From the NCBI RefSeq assembly GCF_049340185.1, contig NZ_JBMPPC010000003.1, positions 434,001 through 498,000 on the forward strand: a stretch of 64,000 bases of DNA, in the 5' to 3' direction. Both the position numbers and the translations under genes were made by a program. Source of the DNA: Undibacterium sp049340185 (GTDB lineage: Bacteria > Pseudomonadota > Gammaproteobacteria > Burkholderiales > Burkholderiaceae_D). The notes below the pieces were generated by a model, which was not told the origin of the DNA, did no database searches, and worked only from the letters and a program-made list of their open reading frames with translations. Below, in pieces: positions 62,945-64,000 of the stretch (positions are counted from its first letter, which is position 1; every line of letters starts with the position of its first letter).

Positions 62945-64000
62945 TCAGCGTTCTGGACGCCTGGAGTAGTGATTGATGCAATCGCGAATCGCCGGGATTA
63001 ATTCGCTGGCGGTCATGCCGATCGGACCTCTGCCGCGGGCGACCCATTGATCCGCTGCTTTACCATGTAGCCATACCGCGATATTGGCGGCTTCATGGGC
63101 TGCCATTCCTTGAGCCAGCAGTGCTCCGCATAATCCCGCTAACACGTCACCTGTGCCAGCTGTCGCCAGAGCCGGGTTGCCGCTGGTGTTGATGATCAAT
63201 GTTTCGTCTGGCGTGGCGATGATGCTACCAGAACCTTTCAGTACAATCGTTGCGTTGAACTTGTCGGATAAGGCCCGGGCACTACGCAAACGATCTGCTT
63301 GTATGGTGTCGGTCGAGGTTTCCAGTAATCTGGCGGCCTCTAAGGGGTGCGGTGTCATGACGGTACGCAAAGCGTTGCCTGCAGGGTCTTTGATGTGAGA
63401 GCGCTGATTCACCAGTTTTTGCAAGGACGTATCGCTGGCAATCAAATTCAGCGCATCGGCGTCGATGACTAGTGACTCTGCCTGCTTCAGGCTATCGATT
63501 AACAACGCTTTGGCCGGCTCAGATGTACCAAGACCTGGGCCAATCACAACGGTGGTATCGATAAAATGAACATCCTCTGCCCGACGGCACATTAACTCCG
63601 GATAGCGGCTATCAAATGCGGGAGGTGCGCTTAAGAAGCCGGCAAATACCCGTCCAGCACCACCATGCAAAGCCGCTCGTGCTGACAATATGGGCGCGCC
63701 TGCCATGCCTTCTTCGCCGCCAATCACGAAGACATCACCGTAGCTGCCTTTGTGGCTGTTATGCGGACGTGGGTTGCTGGATGCCAGCAGCACCGCCGCG
63801 TTGCTGAGTACGGCGACAGGCGCGGGGAAGAGCTGAGATGCAATCGCCAGATCAGCAACCTTGACCTGTCCTGCATAGTCTTTACCTGCGGCGGTATGCA
63901 GTCCAGGTTTGTTCGCAATAAACGTGATGGTATGGCTGGCGCGTATGGCAATACCCCCTGTACCGACTACCTGGCCGGTATCCGCGTTCAATCCGCTCGG
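62945..64000 (-). CDS. nnr: NAD(P)H-hydrate repair enzyme Nnr, 3' part (cut by window end)
   Basis: The C-terminal ADP-dependent dehydratase domain, which repairs damaged NADHX and NADPHX: GSYGDVFVIGGEEGMAGAPI, VIGPGLGTSEPA, TPHPLEAARLL, VLKGSGSIIATPDE and GTGDVLAGLCGALLAQGM. The frame runs on to the window edge as PSGLNADTGQVVG, the junction from the epimerase domain, so this is a bifunctional enzyme whose N-terminus lies beyond 64000. The 270 bases after ybbA (62674-62944) hold no gene. Confidence 0.93.
   Translation of the reverse strand, partial: PSGLNADTGQVVGTGGIAIRASHTITFIANKPGLHTAAGKDYAGQVKVADLAIASQLFPAPVAVLSNAAVLLASSNPRPHNSHKGSYGDVFVIGGEEGMAGAPILSARAALHGGAGRVFAGFLSAPPAFDSRYPELMCRRAEDVHFIDTTVVIGPGLGTSEPAKALLIDSLKQAESLVIDADALNLIASDTSLQKLVNQRSHIKDPAGNALRTVMTPHPLEAARLLETSTDTIQADRLRSARALSDKFNATIVLKGSGSIIATPDETLIINTSGNPALATAGTGDVLAGLCGALLAQGMAAHEAANIAVWLHGKAADQWVARGRGPIGMTASELIPAIRDCINHYSRRPER

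Overview
This window is a stretch of bacterial chromosome, most probably from a betaproteobacterium of the Burkholderiales, with an Oxalobacteraceae-like relative as the likeliest source. The inference rests on gene order: pyrG-kdsA-eno-ftsB; rne divergent from rluC-HAD phosphatase-Rieske-sppA; a CcoI/CcoS module; moaA-mobA-moeA; and metR/metE. Base composition is moderate, with AT-rich spacers. I see no rRNA, tRNA, prophage, IS transposase or CRISPR array. Most genes are core metabolism or cell-envelope functions.

Layout. 1-5 kb: a lipid-type glycosyltransferase coupled to a four-helix membrane protein, a Cache/HAMP/GGDEF diguanylate cyclase and an exported MBL-fold protein with a degenerate metal site. 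5-10 kb: a DsbA-family protein divergent from a LysR regulator, then an AraC regulator divergent from a fosmidomycin-resistance-type MFS exporter. 10-14 kb: RraA and the metR/metE pair. 14-20 kb: tatD-comEC, then an alpha/beta hydrolase with an LpxR-like outer-membrane lipid A deacylase. 20-24.5 kb: pyrG-kdsA-eno-ftsB behind a strong sigma70-type promoter. 24.5-33 kb: hslO, a gamma carbonic anhydrase, a DUF455 ferritin-like protein, a FlgT-like protein, an acyl-CoA synthetase divergent from an alpha/beta hydrolase, a secreted protein of unknown function and a cystathionine gamma-synthase-family enzyme. 33-40 kb: a YbbP-like permease, a truncated haemoglobin, RmuC, a lipoprotein, a DUF924 protein and an anchored protein of unknown function. 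41-45 kb: a compact porin / phosphate-binding-like protein / GGDEF cassette. 45-50 kb: a ComEA-like protein, a cyclophilin lipoprotein and molybdenum-cofactor genes. 50-57 kb: rne and the rluC operon. 57-64 kb: a split CcoI copper ATPase with ccoS, selU, tesA divergent from ybbA, and the 3' part of nnr.

The most unusual feature is a family of dispersed intergenic repeats. There are at least six loci near 1.9, 7.0, 8.2, 14.0, 28.1 and 40.8 kb. Full copies are large imperfect palindromes of about 240-310 bp with terminal inverted repeats, a tandem octamer next to the end and a central stem-loop. They carry no gene and look like non-autonomous mobile or structured repeats. Other points worth a second look are the two-ORF CcoI with a 14-bp tandem duplication at the junction, the porin-PBP-GGDEF cassette, the overlapping start codons of tesA and ybbA, the degenerate MBL protein and a terminator-ended gene-free segment after sppA. 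I did not find an obviously new defence or biosynthetic system.
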